64,000 nt of DNA from Camellia lanceoleosa (GCA_025200525.1 CM045763.1:89246131-89310130), one strand, 5' to 3'; positions 46,306 through 59,642 are shown, counted from the stretch's first letter. Numbers and translations are program-made. The notes: generated by a model not told the origin, from the letters alone.

Positions 46306-47616
46306 ATGTGCAAGACCTCCACATCATTGACACTTGGCTTCCACTTACTGCCTTATCTTCTACAAAAGGCTGTGCTTCGTGACTTCTTTATTTCAGCTGC
46401 AAATTCTTCACAAATGGAGCCATTCTTTGCTAAAAAACTCTCAAATTGGATTGTAATTTTGGATGGCTCGGAAAAAGTGAATTTCTGGGATTTCGGCATA
46501 AATCCACTATTCCCGCTGAATCGTTCTCCACTTTGTTTTCCGTTCCTTCATGTCGTGACTAGATGTTGGAACCCGATCACGCACGTTTATAGCTTCGGGA
46601 GACAAGAGATATGCCCGACAGTTTAAGAATTTCAGGCGCTAATGGAATTCCGACCCGATGAGGAAATTCTACCTCAGCCCTGTTTTGGTCACATCCAAGC
46701 TTTGGAAAGGATGTGTGGGCTCAATTTACATAAGGCTCGATCCTTGGTTCATAATGGAGAGTTGGACATCCCCAGCTTGATTCATCGATTTTCTAACGCC
46801 GGCGACCAAGGCGATCTTTCCTAGCGGGTTTTCCACACGCCTTCGCTTGTGCATGTTGGCGATTTTCTCCTTGCCCCTAGTTTCGCGGTCTAGCATCCCT
46901 AGTTGAAGTAGCCCAAGTTTTGAAAGAGGGCAAGAGTTGCATGGGCTTGGTATCGCCGAGACTTTGATGGGTTTAGACACATTTCATTGGCAATGTATCA
47001 CCAATTTTGTAGGAGCCCACTACTTCTCCAGGTAATATTTCCCACCCTTTCTAATATGTGTTTCTCACATCACTCGGCACTCATGCTCTGCTTTTCTCTC
47101 AAAGCCCTTTTCTTACCTTTTTCCTCAATACACACCTCTTTATTCTTTAATCTCTTTTCTTTCATCCCTCCCCAGATATGGCTCATGGACAGGTTGAAGG
47201 TAGTGGATTCTTGCCCTGCATATTCACCACGAGGCTATTTCTTTCACCGACGGCTAGTTGATTTCCCGAACGAGGGGTGGTGCTATTGATCTGCAACAGT
47301 TCATCGCTGACATTGCTTGGTGTTGCCCTTGGTTTGATCTCGCCGAGATAAGCTACAAGATGACTCAAGAACTGGCATTCAATTGATTGGCTCGACATTA
47401 ATCGCGGTATTCTACTTTTCATTCCGATTTAAGCGTCATTTCGAACACAACCAGACTTGCCCAGAAGAGGGGGTGGAGTACCCGATTTCATTTCCAATCC
47501 GAGGTTCACAATTGGCTCGATATCCCACTGCGTGGAGGACGACAAAGCTTCGAGCTCCTGCCCCTAGTTTCAACTGCGCACTTTTTTGGCGAATGCCTAA
47601 CTTGGCTCGAAGATAA
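46306..47616 (+). pseudogene. DUF7745-like passenger gene of element D, broken
   Basis: A frame from the ATG at 46414 (MEPFFAKKLSNWIVILDG) reaches RCWNPITHVYSFGRQEICPTV; a TAA at 46623 follows where this kind of protein has Glu. It resumes with EFQALMEFRPDEEIL, LERMCGLNLHKARSLVHNGE and ends in stops near 46822. A later patch (46990-47030, MYHQFCRSPLLLQ) meets a GT donor. After an AG acceptor near 47175 it continues IWLMDRLKVVDSCPAYSPRG. The W-P-x-x-x-x-YSFG-x-x-E-x-CPT pattern suggests the plant DUF7745 family often found with retroelements; this naming is from memory and moderate. It lies convergent to integrase. Confidence 0.5.
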
Positions 47617-48232
47617 GGCACAAACCGGGCCCACTTTAGCATCAGCAGCTACCACAAGCACACGTGGGGGACGCAGGAACACATGACTCATCTATGCCCC
47701 GAGTTTATTGCTTTGATCTTACTTTTCAAGTTTTCTTTTTGAATGTAATAAAAGTAACGTTAATTTGTATTGAAAGTTGGAGAACTTTTTATTAAAATCA
47801 ATGAAATTAAAGTTCTGGGCACTGAAAATTCTCCTTTTGGTCCAAAAATGGTCTAAGTTGTAAAAAGATTAATTTGAACAAAATCAACTTTTATTAAAAC
47901 TTTTCAAAACCATTTTCGATAAGGATCACAACTTGACACACATGGAATCTATCCTCGAGATGTACAACCCCGAATCTGAAAATGGGAAATTGCCCCTTGA
48001 CTGAATAGCACTGCTCAGAACTGTAGTCAACTCTTCTCTCTTAGTAAGGATCACAATCGAACTTTCAGATAACAAACAGACAAAGATGCCTTGATCAAAC
48101 ATATGGACACAATTGATTTGGAGGTGTTTACGGCCGAGCTTCAGAATGAAGTTGCCTACGTATCCCGAATATGGGAATCAGGCCTTACGTAGTTCAGTTC
48201 GGGTTTACTCGAGTATTAAATCTCTCCTTTTA
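47617..48232. other. Spacer between the passenger gene and pol
   Basis: No gene seen. Several T- and A-rich runs are consistent with convergent 3' ends. Confidence 0.4.
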
Positions 48233-48362
48233 CGCTCTAACTTTTGCCAAGGCTGCCCTTTTTGGGTTTTCAACCTTGCGAGCTCAGTTTTTATTTTTTC
48301 CAATTTTTTGTGCTCTAACTTTTGCGTAGGTCGCCCTTCCGGGTTTTTGGCCTAGCGAGCCT
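48233..48362 (-). repeat. Two-copy direct repeat after pol of element D
   Basis: GCTCTAACTTTTGCCAAGGC (48233) and GCTCTAACTTTTGCGTAGG (48312) start two copies about 79 bases apart. Each contains a GCCC...GGGTTTT block and ends in GCGAGC. Confidence 0.75.
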
Positions 48363-48374
48363 CTCAGGGGTAAT

Positions 48375-49500
48375 ATTTCTTCAACTTGTCCATGTTGATT
48401 GGTTAGGAAAATTCTAGGCCATCCAAGTCCATAAAAATAACAGCTCCACCCAACCAAATAGTTTTGATAATGTAAGGATCAATCCAATTGGGTCTGAACT
48501 TGCCCCTAGGGTCATGGATGGGAGCTCGGTTATCTTTCAATACCAAATCCCCTTTCTTAAGATTTTGAGACTCAACTTTCTTGTTAAAAGCCCTGGCAAT
48601 CCTGCTTTGATATCCTTGAACATGGTACAATGCTTTCAGCCTTCTCTTATCGAACAACATCGCTTTCTTCAACCTCGCTACCTCGCTATCTAGCACTCAG
48701 CCATAACCCGCAGTGACGGAACCTTTATTTCAATCGGCAGAACAGCTTCTATCCTATAAACAAGAGAGTACGGGATTGCCTCAGTAGATGTCCAAATTGA
48801 AGTTCTGTAGCCCCAGAGAGCAAATGGCAATTTGTCTGGCCAGCCCCTGTAGGTCTCAACCATTTTCTGCAAAATGTGCTTGATATTCTTGTTGGCGACC
48901 TCAATAGCTCCGTTGGTTTACGGCTGATATGTAGATGACTTATGAAAAGCCACGTTGTATTTCTCTAACAAGTCGATCACTTTTTTCTTGAAATGGGAGC
49001 CATTGTTTGAAATGATCTCATTCAGGACTCCATAACGGCAAATGATGTTGTTTCGGATGAACTTGGTCACATGCGTTGCTTTCAACACTGCATAAGACTG
49101 AGTTTCCACCCACTTCGTGAAATAATCAATTGTCACCAAAATGTATTCGTGACCATTTGACCCTTTCAATGTAACTGCCCCAATGACATCAATTCTCCAA
49201 ACTGAGAAAGGCCATGGTGAAGTCATGTTGTACAGCTTCAACGGCAGGATATTCATGCGATTTGCATGGATTTGGCATTTGTGGCATCATCGAACAAAAC
49301 CAATACAATTCTCTTCCATGGTAGACCAGTAGTAACCTTGCTTGAGAATCTTCCGGGCTAATATTACTCCGCACATGTGTACTCCACACTCTCCACATGG
49401 ATGGCCTCCATTAGGCGCTTCGATTCCTCTGTGTTGACACATAACTTGTGCATTCCCAGATGACCCCTCTTCTACAACTTACCCCCGCAGATGATAAATT
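48375..49500 (-). pseudogene. pol: Element D integrase (broken, one catalytic Asp changed)
   Basis: The zinc region keeps a CHKC pair (near 49275) after a stop. The core piece (49256-48918) reads WRIDVIGAVTLKGSNGHEYI, LVTIDYFTKWVE and NEIISNNGSHF. The second catalytic Asp of the usual SDNG is Asn (AAC at 49005-49007). A TAA follows, then NGAIEVANKNIKHI keeps the Glu. The C-terminal parts (48872-48690 and 48696-48403) include YHVQGYQSRIARAFNKKV and FRPNWIDPYIIKTI. pol ends near 48375. The protein is inactive by sequence. Confidence 0.83.
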
Positions 49501-49576
49501 GAACGGCCATCTGCCGTATTACTCTTTTATCTTTGGCATTTGCCCCTAGTGGATAAACCTCCTTTTCCAAGAAATT

Positions 49577-51420
49577 TCAAATATCATAATACCAGGGGTT
49601 TTGATCTTGCACTTCATCTATTGCGGCGATAGTCTCGTAGGCCAGCGTATATCTCTGTTTAATGATGATCAGACACATCCGAACTCTAAACGGGATGTCT
49701 ATCATAAAAGATAGAGTTGATAAAGCATCAGCGAACCTGTTGTTCTCTCTTAGTAGATAAACAAAGGTTAGCTTCTTAAACCTAGGAATCAACACATCCA
49801 GGATTTGGTGATAAATCTTCATCTTTTCTTCCTTGACCTTCCAGTCTCCATTTGCTTGAGACACAACTAAGTTCGAGTCCTGAATGACGTCTAACCTTTT
49901 TGCCCCTAGTTCCAAGCCAGCTTCCAAACTAGCGATACAACCCTCATATTCTGCTTTGTTGTTAGATACCTTGAACCTGAGTTTGAAGGCTAATGATATA
50001 TGGGAATTGTCAGGTGCTATCAGTAACACCCCTATGCCATAATCATATTGATGCTCCGTCAAAGTACATTGTCCAAATCTCTTCCTCGATTTACACAATA
50101 GCTTCATCTGGGAATAGGTATTCTACTGCTTCATCTCCTTCCACTAGGTGATCTGCCAGGAACTCAGCTATCACTCTTCCCTTGACAGACTTACGAGTGA
50201 CATACTTTAAATCAAATTTGGAGAGGAGAAGTAACCAACGAGCTAGCCTACCCGTAAGCGTTGGCTTCTCAAAAAAATATTTGATGGGATCTAATCTCGA
50301 AACCAGAATTATAGAGTGAGCAAACAAGTAGTGCCTTAACTTCCTGGTAGCCCATACCAAGGCTAAGAAAGCCTTCTTCAGCAAGGTGTAACGGGTTTCA
50401 TAGTCCAACATTTTCTTGCTCAAATAGTAGATGGCTTTCTCCACCCTATCCTTAGATTCTTAAGCAAGCATGCATCCTATTATTGTGTTCGTTACTGACA
50501 AATACAGAATCAAAGGCTTCCCCGGCTCTGGCAGTGACAACACAGCCAGGTTTTGAAGGTATTGCTTAATCTACTCAAAAGCGAATTGACAACAGTCATC
50601 CCATTGAAATTTCTTTCCTTTCCTCAAAAGACCAAATAGTGGTTCACAAGTCAAGATTAATTTTGAAATAAACCATCTTATGAATTGCACTTTACCCAGA
50701 AAACCTCGCACCTCTTTTTTAGTCCTTGGTAGTGGCATTTCTAAAATGGCCTTGATTTTGAAAGGATCTACCTCGATGCCCCTCTATGTGATCAAGAACC
50801 TCAGCATTTTCCTTCATTACCGAAAGTACACTTTGTGGATTCAACCTCAATCAGATTCTGATCCGTTAAAAGAATTTCTTCAAGGCGGTATAGTGGCCCT
50901 CTCTTTCCTTAGACTTGACAATCATGTCGTCCACGTATACCTCAACCTCTTTATGGATTATGTCATATAGAATTGTGGTTGCAATCCTTTGATAGGTAGC
51001 CCCGGCATTCTTCAGCCCAAACGGCATCACCCTGCAACAGTAGGTTCCCTACAGCGTAGTGAAAGCAGTTTTCTCTCTGTCTTCGGGTGCCATCAGAATC
51101 TGGTTATACCTGGAAAATCCATCCATGAAGGAGAGCAACGCATGGCCTGCGGTAAAGTCCACCAATTCATCGGTGTGTGAAAAAAAAAATCGTCCTTCAG
51201 GCTAGCTCTGTTCAGATCTCTGAAATCCACACGGACTTGAATTCTGCCATCTTTCTTTGACACTAGAACAATGTTGGCCAACCAAGTTGGATACGCAGAT
51301 ACTAGAAAGAACTCTGCGTGTATCTGCTTAGTGACCTCCTCCTTAATCTTCAAAGCCCAATCTGAGCATATTCTCCGAAGCTTCTACTTGACGGGTCAGA
51401 CCTCAAGGTCAAGAGGGATT
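49577..51420 (-). pseudogene. pol: Element D reverse transcriptase and two RNase H domains (broken)
   Basis: RT begins near 51420. The piece at 51353-51093 has YPTWLANIVLVSKKDGRIQV and VDFRDLNRASLKDDF. The active site YVDD is at 50926-50937. The first RNase H (50444-50091) reads YYLSKKMLDYETRYTLLKKA and FAHSIILVSRLDPIKYF. The second RNase H (50107-49577) has GIGVLLIAPDNS, NNKAEYEGCIASLEAGLELG, VIQDSNLVVSQANGDWK and NRFADALS, the archaeal-type domain seen in Tat elements and in element B. Stops and frameshifts separate the pieces, so no complete enzyme is encoded. Confidence 0.87.
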
Positions 51421-52621
51421 TGATGTTGCACAATCTCAGGATTGATTTCAGGCATGTCTTCATAGGGCTATGCGAAAACATCTTTGAAATCTTTTAATAA
51501 AGTGACTAAGCGCTCGCGCTCCTCCAAAGACAACGTGGACCCGATCTGGACCAGACGCAGAATCCTTCTAAGTACCCAAATTAATTAGAATGATTTCATC
51601 AATGAGGGGTTTTACAAACATCTCATTCTCTCGATTAATCAAATGTTTCAAAACTAGAGAAATTCCTTCCTCGTCGTTTTCATCTAAATTTTGAAAGTCA
51701 TGATCAATGCAATAAACAAGAGGCACAGAGAAGTACTCAGAATCTGCAGTGGTATTCTCATTCAAAAGATCCAACTCATCCAGTTCCTCGGTTACAATCG
51801 ACTCAAAAGAAAAAGAAAAAAGACGACCTGGACAAAACCTCGGTATTTGGGTTATCACCCCCAGGAATATCGAACTCCGACTCAGAGGAACTAGAATCTG
51901 ATTCCAACTCAATAGACTCTATGGAATCAGATTTCGGCTCACTACTTGACTCAGAACTACTGGACAGGAAACCCTCTTCCAATTGCCAAGTGAGGAACGG
52001 TGCGTCAGATGCGTTGAAAATACTGCTAGAAGGGTTCGCACCCAGTTAGTCTCCTACCATGGAAACGGTTAGGTCATCCCCCAAACTCTCTAAGTTGATC
52101 TAAGGATTCGAGATGAGACATGCTAGTGTTGCTCCTATTTCAAGCTCGCTGCTGTTGGAAACACTTTCTGTGCTCTTTGGAGCCTCAACGGTCAGTTCAG
52201 TCTGTTCCTCTACATCACTCTCTTGCAGCTACAAGTCAAAGAAAATCTCAAAGTTGGGAACTCCCTGGCCCTCAGAGTTGAACCAAGGTTCAGAGAATCC
52301 ACAGAATGGGAAGTCTTCTCCCTCCCGAACAAAATAACTATTCAGGGTTTCTCGGATAGGTCGATATGCAAGTTCATAGCGCTTCCCACTTTGCTTTGCT
52401 CTGGTTCTCCCAGCCATCTTTTTCCCTTTCCTTACCTAGTCCTCTTTGGTGGGCATAAAGCCAAGATCAAAAGTATGCGGGTTATGTGGCACATTAGCCA
52501 ATGCAGTAACGCCCTTTCGGCCACTTCTTCCTAATCCCATTCCGGGCATGTGTTGTAGCTTATTCATGAGATATACAGATTGGGCGCTGACATATAGGCT
52601 CTCATTAACAGCCAAGATATT
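51421..52621 (-). other. Element D region between protease and RT
   Basis: Decayed minus-strand coding. A piece at 51912-51568 reads FSFESIVTEELDELDLLNEN and ends near RT. It is acidic and matches the variable linker in this lineage; no domain recognised. Confidence 0.5.
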
Positions 52622-53191
52622 CTACACTACCTGGGCCTCAGCCAAGGTAAACCCCGAAATGAAAACATCCTCTTCGCCATACATAATCTCCAGCACAGGT
52701 ATAGTGACCTCTGGCGGAGAATGTATAGATGAATTCCCGAAGATTATAGCCACCCCTTTTCCATAGGAGTACTTCAGCATTTGGTGGAGGGTAGAAAAGA
52801 CAGCTCTTACTTGATGAAGCCAAGGTCGCCCAAGTAGTAGGTTAAAAGTGACCAAAACATCCAGGACATGGGACTCAATATCCTGTTGAGTCGGGCCCAC
52901 CTGTACTCTAATCTATACTATTTCCATCACCTCTCTGCTTGTATTGTCGTATGCCCGGATCACTTGGGCAATAGGCACGAAATCTGTCGATTTCAAGCCA
53001 ATAGCATAAGTCGTGCAGCATGGACAAACATTGATTGCTGACCCAGTGTCAACTAATACGACTAACACCCACTTCTCTCGGCATTCTATAGATATGTATA
53101 GAGGCTTGTCGTGTGCAGAGCCTTCCGACGACAATTCCTTGTTGGAAAAGGTCAAAGTTGGCACAATACCCCGAGAAAAAACTAATCCCAC
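52622..53191 (-). pseudogene. pol: Element D aspartic protease (broken)
   Basis: VVLVDTGSAINVCP carries the catalytic Asp-Thr-Gly at 53042-53050. After a stop near 52913 the second landmark, FNLLLGRPWLHQ, follows in the 52900-52622 piece. It is the retropepsin that would cut the polyprotein. Confidence 0.83.
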
Positions 53192-54241
53192 CAGTTGCTC
53201 CTAGGTAGTCTCAATGGACAACTTGGCTTTATCTATCGTCGACAGTACAGCTTGTCTGTGCACTCGCAAAGCCATAAACAACCTCCAGATAGATATGTTA
53301 GCTTGAATATTCTTCAACTATTTCAGCACAGCCTCTTCCTCCAACAGTTTTTCCTTCTGTTTCTCTACCTCTTTGTCCTTTCCAGATGCCTTGGGTTTGT
53401 TTAAATGCGAAGGTTTGAAATATTAGCCACTTCTTGTCATGTGGTCGACTTCTTCCACAGACCAGGTGCTGTCAAGAAGGCCTTCAACCCAATCTTCATC
53501 AGTGTGGGCAAGATGCAGATCATCATCTTCCCACAACATACCTCCGGCAACCGACAAGCAATTGTCCGGTTCTGGTCAGGTCATCTTCAAATCACAGATT
53601 TCTCCCATAGGGTCTTGGGTCTTTCCAGCCTTCTGTTTGTTCTGATTTGTTTCTTGCTCAAGGCACCTCAGCGTGGCTTCCTACTCTGTAAGTACAGTAC
53701 TAACTATGTCCAGTTCCTGAGCTACTTGTTCTACACTAGTGTTTTCCGGCAGTTTATCCTTTCTATCGGCCATTCCAGCCATTACTGCGGTTCCCGCTAT
53801 CTGTTCTTCCAATTTCAGTTCAGTTCCCTCGTCTATATCGAGTTCATCACTTAGCCACCTTGAATTATCGGTCGACCCATTTAGATCAAACCAATTAATA
53901 TGCACGTCCCCTTGATCATGTTCATCAAAGAACTGCAAATTGTCTATATCCTCCTCCAGGTCGGTTAAATCATCTAATCCCTGACTTGGTCCATCTTCTC
54001 GGACTACACTGACCTCAATCACAGTCGGCAACACCAGTTCCAGCTTAGCTTGATTGATTGACACAATATAACAGCTCGGGTTATACACCCTCTCAGATAA
54101 GTCCTCAGAGCCCTCGGGCAATGGACTGACATTTTCCACTGAGGCTAACCTTCCTTCATCTTCCACTGTCACCATCACTGGTTCGGGTTGGAATGAAGAC
54201 ATGCTCATCATGCACAAGTTTGTGCTTTCAGGGATGAACAA
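53192..54241 (-). pseudogene. Element D gag-protease linker coding region
   Basis: An open piece at 54241-53681 is rich in Asp/Glu/Ser (LEEDIDNLQFFDEHDQGDVH, INWFDLNGSTDNSRWLSDEL). It lacks a recognised domain and joins gag to protease with stops after it. Long acidic linkers are usual in giant Tat elements. Confidence 0.55.
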
Positions 54242-54389
54242 CGCCAGCTGAGGTAGGTGGGAAGGGGTGATATATATACTGGGGTCATAAGGGACGACCA
54301 GTGTATGGATGAGGTTTATATGCCGGGGTGAGGGGACTTGATTATGTGGTGGGAAAGGATTTGTAATGACATTAGGTTTTTCAAGAGGT

Positions 54390-55790
54390 GCTATTACCTT
54401 ATTGTCAATGAGATCTTGAATCTCATGACACGCTCAGAGTAATCGACGGTCATGACCATACTGTTGATAAAAAGCACAGCATTTGGCCGGGTTATGTTTA
54501 TGTGGGAGAGGATCAGGCAGTGGGCGTTGTTCTAACGGCTTAAGATGCCCTTTTCTGATCAGGACCCCTAGGGCTTTGGATAAGGGCATGTAAAGTGGGG
54601 TGAAGACCCTCTGGCCTCGGGCCTGATGGCTTGAGGTTTGTGAAGTTGTGTTGGATGTACCGACAAAGGGATTGGCGGTCTTAGGTGTAGTGGTGACCAT
54701 GCTCACATCCGAAGGCCGTGCAGAGGTGCTACCAGTCGTGGCTGCATTGGAGCTACATGTGAAAGGCCTTTTGGACTGTTCCTTCTCATGGTCTATTAGC
54801 CCCTACTTCATCACATCCTCAATTTAGACCCTTATTTCGTGGAACTCAACAAATGTAGACAAAGGCAAGAATATCATTTTCTGTAATAATCTTCCTTGCA
54901 AGTTACGGACCACCATTCGGATCTAATCCTTCTTGGATGGCCTAATAGTCATCATAGAGGCCTTGGCCCTCCACCGGGTCACAAAATCCGAAAAGCTCTC
55001 CTTTGGTTTCTGGCGAGTTGCTTCGAGATCACAAGTAGTGACCTCGATCTGAGGATTGTAAGAGTACTGCATTATGAAGGCCTCGGCCATTTCCTCCTCA
55101 TTTCTCTTCACAGAGTCTTCCAACTTTGCGTACTAAATGGCCGCTATACCTGATAGGGTCCGACCAAAAAGCGACAGTTTTTGCAATTTGGAGAGACCCA
55201 TTGGTTGTAGGATATCCAAAAATAACCGTAAATGGACCATAGGATCCCCGAAACCATCGAACCGGTCTATGTGCAGCATCTTGAATCTGTCTAGCAAAGT
55301 CACTGCCGTGTCAGTATAGCCATCCTTAATATCAAGGATTGAATTTACACCCTGTGCCCATTTGAAGAGTTTTTCTAACTTGCTGACCTTCAATGCCGTA
55401 AGGTCAACCTCGAATTCAAACAGCGCCTCCGTCTAATAAACTAGTGCCATGGAGGTCTGAGATGGGATGAGACCTGCCTGAATGCCTGCATTTTCCTAAA
55501 CATTATTTATGACCCTGCGCCTAATTCGCTAGGTGCACGGATATAGAGGCTACCGGCGCTTGGGCATTCTTGTCAAGCTTATCTATCAATTTTGCTTGGC
55601 GGGCTACGATCTCACTTGGTGTCAGAACCTCAACTTGACGGGCAGCATCTAGCTGTATGGTTTAAATGGTCTACTGGAGCTGACGAAGTATATTTTCCAT
55701 GCTGACAGGAGAATGCTGAGCTATCAGGACTGGTGAATACTCTTTTTCTGGATTAGAAGTAGAAGACCAAGCCTGACTGAGCATAGGTGA
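54390..55790 (-). pseudogene. gag: Element D gag (broken)
   Basis: The gag domain is seen in pieces. The piece at 55393-55133 has MLHIDRFDGFGDPMVHLRLF and LSLFGRTLSGIAA. The piece at 55123-54923 has MAEAFIMQYSYNPQIEV and QKPKESFSDFVTRWRAKASM. The piece at 54706-54434 reaches a knuckle-like KCCAFYQQYGHD with an incomplete Cys/His pattern. An upstream piece near 55700 starts MENILRQLQ. Stops and frame changes separate them. Confidence 0.78.
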
Positions 55791-56652
55791 AGTAAGTGGT
55801 GACTGCTGAATTGGTGAGTTATGCCTAACCTTCCTCCGTCTTGTAACCGGTGGGAGCGAAGCAAATACTGGCTATCCCCTGACAAGATCCCTAGATCTAT
55901 AGAGTCTCCTCACATGAGTCTAGAGTGCTTAGGGGGAGTGCTTGGGGGGTAATTGAATCATCAGCAGTAATGGTGAAAAACCACCTTGCAAAAAGAAAAT
56001 AAAGCAAAAAGTAACAAAAATAAAAACCGCGACAAAGACTCTACTCATACACAATCAACACGCAATTGCAATCGTAAGTTGGAGAACTACACTCAACACT
56101 AATTTCTACCTCAAAACTGATACCCAGACTTGCAACTAATACATACATTCCTGCAGAGTTTCACTCTAAAAGCACATATCAAGCAAGTGAGAGCCAAAAC
56201 ACCCCTATGATAGGGTAGGGTTACCCTGTCCTAATTTCATCATAAGCTAGGGGTTTACTATGCAAACAAGTGGTTTCATACAATGCCTGCATTCAGGTAA
56301 GCAACCTGTCCTAGTTTGGAACAATCTCTATGGTTTCCGATATGCAACTAGGTCAATTGGTCAAAAGGGTATCGCAGCAAGACTACCTAATATACCTCTT
56401 ACACCTGACACCGAGAAGTGAAAGGAGGATCAAACGGTATAGCGGTTGTCCAGATCCAAGGGTTGTGTTCCCATCATGGCAGAGCTTGCAACCGGTCAAC
56501 CTTTTGGTAAGCTTTTCCAAGCAAGCCTCCGGCAAACTGCTTAGGAATAGCAGATGGCAAACACTGTGACTTAGGCGCACCAATGCAAATGCAAAAAACC
56601 ACATAAGTGTATATAAAAACTCATATCATGAATTCGAGTCAAGTTCTCTAAG
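55791..56652 (-). other. Element D leader between primer site and gag
   Basis: About 860 bases without convincing coding, consistent with the long leader of Tat elements. Confidence 0.5.
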
Positions 56653-56670
56653 TCCCCAGCAGAGTCGCCA
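56653..56670 (-). other. Primer binding site of element D
   Basis: The minus strand reads TGGCGACTCTGCTGGGGA, starting five bases inside the LTR. The TGGCGACTC start differs from the initiator-Met site of elements A and C. Comparable sites are used by Tat/Ogre-like elements; the exact tRNA is not assigned here. Confidence 0.78.
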
Positions 56671-56675
56671 GAAAT

Positions 56676-59605
56676 TGTAGCTCGACTTTTTCGCGCCCCC
56701 TTTCAGAAGGTTTGAAAAGAAGCCCTACAGTTCGGACTCTCGCGGTTCTGAATCTAATCACACAAGTGCAATGTGAAATTGATAAACACCAAAGAGTTCA
56801 AATCTGGTAAATCTTTTGGAAATTTGATTTTTGAATAAAAAATGCCAAAATTGAACAGCTTTGCCAGATATAAAGTCGCTACCTAAAGATTTTATTTTGG
56901 GGAGATTTAAGAAACCCATGACTCGTGCCAAAGGCCATTTGTCCATCATCACCAAAGTTGCCTCGGCTTGGAAACTTAGGTACGAGAGGAGAAAGTCATG
57001 AATTGAGCACCCCCGCTCGCTCGATCAAAGATCGGCCTCTACTAATCATCATATGATTTTTTATAAACATTATGTGTTCTTATTCCGGTTATTAAACTAG
57101 CTTTACTATGTGATACACATAAGTAAGTATAGACTAGTTTGCTCAATTTGGAACAATTCAACTCATGTTTGTTTGCGAAAATGGTTTGAACTTGCCACCT
57201 TAAGTAGGCTTAAAATTTACGGATTTGCCACCAAACATAGTGGGCTTTAAACATGATTTGCCAATCAACAAAGTGGGCTTAAAACATACATTTGTTGAAT
57301 CCTTCCAATTCAAACAACAAGTCTTCATTCACAAGCATTCAAGTAGTTTATCATTTAAGCATTTAGCCTCATGCCAAGCATGCTAGATATGGCAAAATTC
57401 ACACTCATGCAAATATGCTAAAGCATTAAAAACTCACCTAGTACTCCAAGCCAAAAAGATATGAGTTAACTATACAAAATGACTAATGCAATGCATGCAA
57501 AAAAAAATGCGATTAATAGGCTTAGCTACTAATATGGCATATGATTCAATTAAATAACACGCGGTTAAATACGTATTCAAAGAAAATATTGAAATAACAA
57601 TGCAGTTTGAATGATGCGCCGAGTCTTAGTGCATGCAATACGAAATGAATGTATGCAAGCATGCGATATGCTAATTTGAAATATGTCCCCAATCTAACCA
57701 TCAAAAGCGATTAAATAAAAAGGAGAAAGATGTGGGGTTGGAAAACGTACACACACGCACGCACACTTATTACAACATTATGCCCTCGCGAAGGAGGGTT
57801 CGAATGAATAGGAGCTAACTAACAACGCTAATTAAACTAATCTAATTAAGCTAATTAGACTAATTATTACAAATCAAATGAATAACTAGCTAAGCTAATT
57901 ATTACAACACTTTAATTAACTAGCAAACTAATTAATTAAATTACAACACAAATGCACACAAAGTAAGCATATAAGACATTTAACCTATGCTGCCACTGCT
58001 CCTCTCAGGAAGTGGAGGATGCACATGCTCGGTTTTTGCCCCGAAAAGACCACCATTTTGCTCTCAGAAGCCTCTGTTTGTAGAGTTGAACATTTCCAGA
58101 ATCTTTCTGCTTCACCTTACCAAATATTCTTTAAGGCTAACATCAGTGTCCTGCCGGCCATGTATGGCTGCTGTCGGCCATCTGCTGGCCAAAAAGGGGT
58201 ACCGCCGGCCACAAATGATGCACTGTCGGCCACTGATGCATTGGATCACCATGCTGCAACAGAGCAAAAACAGAGCAAAAATGGGGGTTTTTCCAAGACT
58301 TTGTTTGTACTGTATCCCTCCTTATCATCTCAATACCTCAAATGAGTGACACATTTGGATCTAAAACCACCAATCAAGCAAGTTCATTGCATGATGGCCA
58401 AAGATCCATGTTGTACAATTTCGATAAATGCGCAAATATGACCAACAAGACCACCACCCTATCATGCATGATCTAGGGCAATGAAGACCTAAGAAAGTGG
58501 CACATTTCATCACTTTTGAGTATGAAATGTCCCATTTTTCTTGTGTTCAAACTAACGTCCGATTTGAACACATGCAATGCAACACAAAGACATGCTTATC
58601 TTGTCACTTTCACTTGTCAATTTTGTTTACACATTTTAATTACCAAAACATTCCTTAATCACTTAGTCCATTGATGAGTGTCCTCTAAATGGAAAGAAAG
58701 CTCAAACAAAAGGTTGTTTTAGGCATGAAAGACACCTCATGCCGTTGGTAATGAACCCCCAAAGGGATTAAACCATTAAGCACTAACATCTCAATTTCAC
58801 GCTTTAAACAAGTAAATGGTTTAAACCACTTTAAAATAAAATAAAATCAAGAAAGAGGGGAGGTTGCAGTTATGATTAGGTGCTGAAAATGAGTACCAAA
58901 GGCACTAAAACATGCAACCAACTCAAACCAATGATAGTTAAAGCCTTAAAACACTAAGCTAGTGAAGGAATTAACACTATAACCATGCCATGCAAGGCAC
59001 AAATGAAACAAATAACCCAAAATAGAGGCAAAATAGCCTTAAATATAGTCTAAAACATGTTGGGCTCGAGCCACAAAAAGCTAAAACAATAAGCTAATAC
59101 ATGGAGTTAACTAGGTATGTAAACAAGACACAAGGAAGGAAGGCTAACTCCTCCAATTTTGGACTTCAAAATTAGATTTTTACCACTGAAAAACCTCTGA
59201 AATTCAGTGGTTAAAAGACCCAAAAAAAGGTTTGTTTGAAAGTGATGGATCAAGGCACAAAAGCTTTATAAACTAAGAAACAAAAAGGGTGAACCACCCC
59301 ATAACTAAAAAGGGGTTCAAACCACCATTTTTAAGCCACAAAAACAGAGCTTTTTACAGTTCAAAACCAGCCCTAAAAAACAATTGAAAAAAATAGAAAA
59401 ACAAGTATTGAAAACAAGATAACAAGACTAGTATTCTACCTCTTGAAGCAAAGAACACTTTAGGCACAAATTCAAGCCAAAACCACCTTTAAGAGCTCCA
59501 AGAAGGCCCCAAAGAACCTCAGCTCAAAGGTGAGAAGATTTGGTTTAGGAGAGGTAGGCAAAAGTATAGAGAAACTAGGCAAACACATACAATTTTGCAA
59601 GAGAG

Positions 59606-59642
<37 letters not shown>

